From a virus, in the IMG/VR virus record IMGVR_UViG_3300022540_001103, positions 1-22,844 of that record: a stretch of DNA of 22,844 nt. The stretch is one strand, 5' to 3'. The position numbers were made by a program, and so were the translations under genes. The number at the start of each line of letters is the position of its first letter. Position 1 is the first letter of the stretch. The notes under the pieces were generated by a model that made no database searches, was not told the origin of the DNA, and saw only the letters and a list, made by a program, of their open reading frames with translations. This document shows positions 22,507 to 22,844 of this stretch, piece by piece.

Positions 22507-22844
22507 CTAAAATTTATCTCCTTCATCTTCTTGAGTGAAATTACCCTGTTCACTCAACCACCACTTATAACTAAGAGCAACAATAAGATAAAAAGTACCC
22601 ATAATAGGGCTACCATCAATCTGAATCCGCACCAATTCAACAAAAGTATGGCGGTCAATTATATTCCCAACTTTCAAATTTTCAATTACCTCAGTGAATC
22701 CCTTAACAAACTCATCCCAACACTGCTCTTTAAGACGAACCCCTGTAGTCGGGCATTTAAACTCCTTCAACCACCAGATATAAGTGTATACAGCAATCTT
22801 GTAAAAATTGACTTCTGGAAGAAGCTCTCCCAACTTCTTATAGT
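22507..22844 (-). CDS. Unknown protein, 5'-truncated by window edge
   Basis: The frame is open to the right edge of the window, and the first possible start inside it is a TTG at 22833 with no clear Shine-Dalgarno, so the beginning is probably missing. At least 112 residues are present. It is rich in tryptophan and tyrosine (AVYTYIWWLKEF, LSYKWWLSEQG), with a Cys pair in FKCPTTG and KEQCWDEF. No recognised domain. It ends 2 nt before the RecU-like gene, so it belongs to the same transcription unit. I cannot assign a function; a recombination or replication accessory role would be only a guess. Confidence 0.6.
   Translation of the reverse strand, partial: YKKLGELLPEVNFYKIAVYTYIWWLKEFKCPTTGVRLKEQCWDEFVKGFTEVIENLKVGNIIDRHTFVELVRIQIDGSPIMGTFYLIVALSYKWWLSEQGNFTQEDEGDKF

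Overview
This window is a stretch of a tailed bacteriophage (Caudoviricetes) genome or prophage from a bacterial host. Every gene I can support lies on the minus strand, so transcription runs from high to low coordinates. Genes are tightly packed with ATGA, TGATG and TAATG overlaps, and no gap between genes exceeds about 100 bases. The DNA is AT-rich by eye. Shine-Dalgarno sequences (GGAGG type) and TTGACA promoter boxes indicate a bacterial host. A RecU-type resolvase would suit a Firmicutes-like host, but that is only a hint. I see no tRNA, rRNA, CRISPR array, insertion sequence or integrase.

Region A (about 22844-17730) is a DNA-metabolism block. In transcription order it holds a 5'-truncated unknown gene, a RecU-like Holliday junction resolvase, a family-4-like Fe-S uracil-DNA glycosylase, a large radical SAM protein, and a DnaX-type clamp-loader ATPase. 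The radical SAM protein matches the full architecture of the bacterial TIGR03960 + DUF2344 fusion. These genes overlap end to start and look translationally coupled. This block is the most unusual part of the window.

Region B (about 17744-8047) is packaging and head morphogenesis in lambda-like order: a possible small terminase, an unknown 341-residue protein, large terminase, portal, two short modules usually seen near Mu-like head proteases, a protease-scaffold gene with an internal scaffold start (as in lambda C/Nu3 or Mu I/Z), decoration protein, a gpE-type major capsid protein, an acidic FI-position protein and a connector-like protein.

Region C (about 8047-1) is the tail: an HK97 gp10-like protein, two terminator or completion-like proteins, tube protein, tail assembly chaperones G and G-T made by a -1 frameshift at a GGGAAAA heptamer, and a tape measure protein running off the left edge. 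This points to a siphovirus-like long non-contractile tail. A glycosyltransferase (GT9-like) and a SAM-dependent methyltransferase sit inside the tail module, just before a promoter that restarts the tube-chaperone-tape operon.

Four intergenic sites carry an exact TTGACA box, a 17-18 nt spacer and a TATNNT box. Each is followed 5-7 nt later by the Shine-Dalgarno sequence of the next gene, a strikingly uniform arrangement that predicts leaders of only about 10-12 nt. They precede the packaging genes, the head module, the protease-scaffold gene and the tail tube module.
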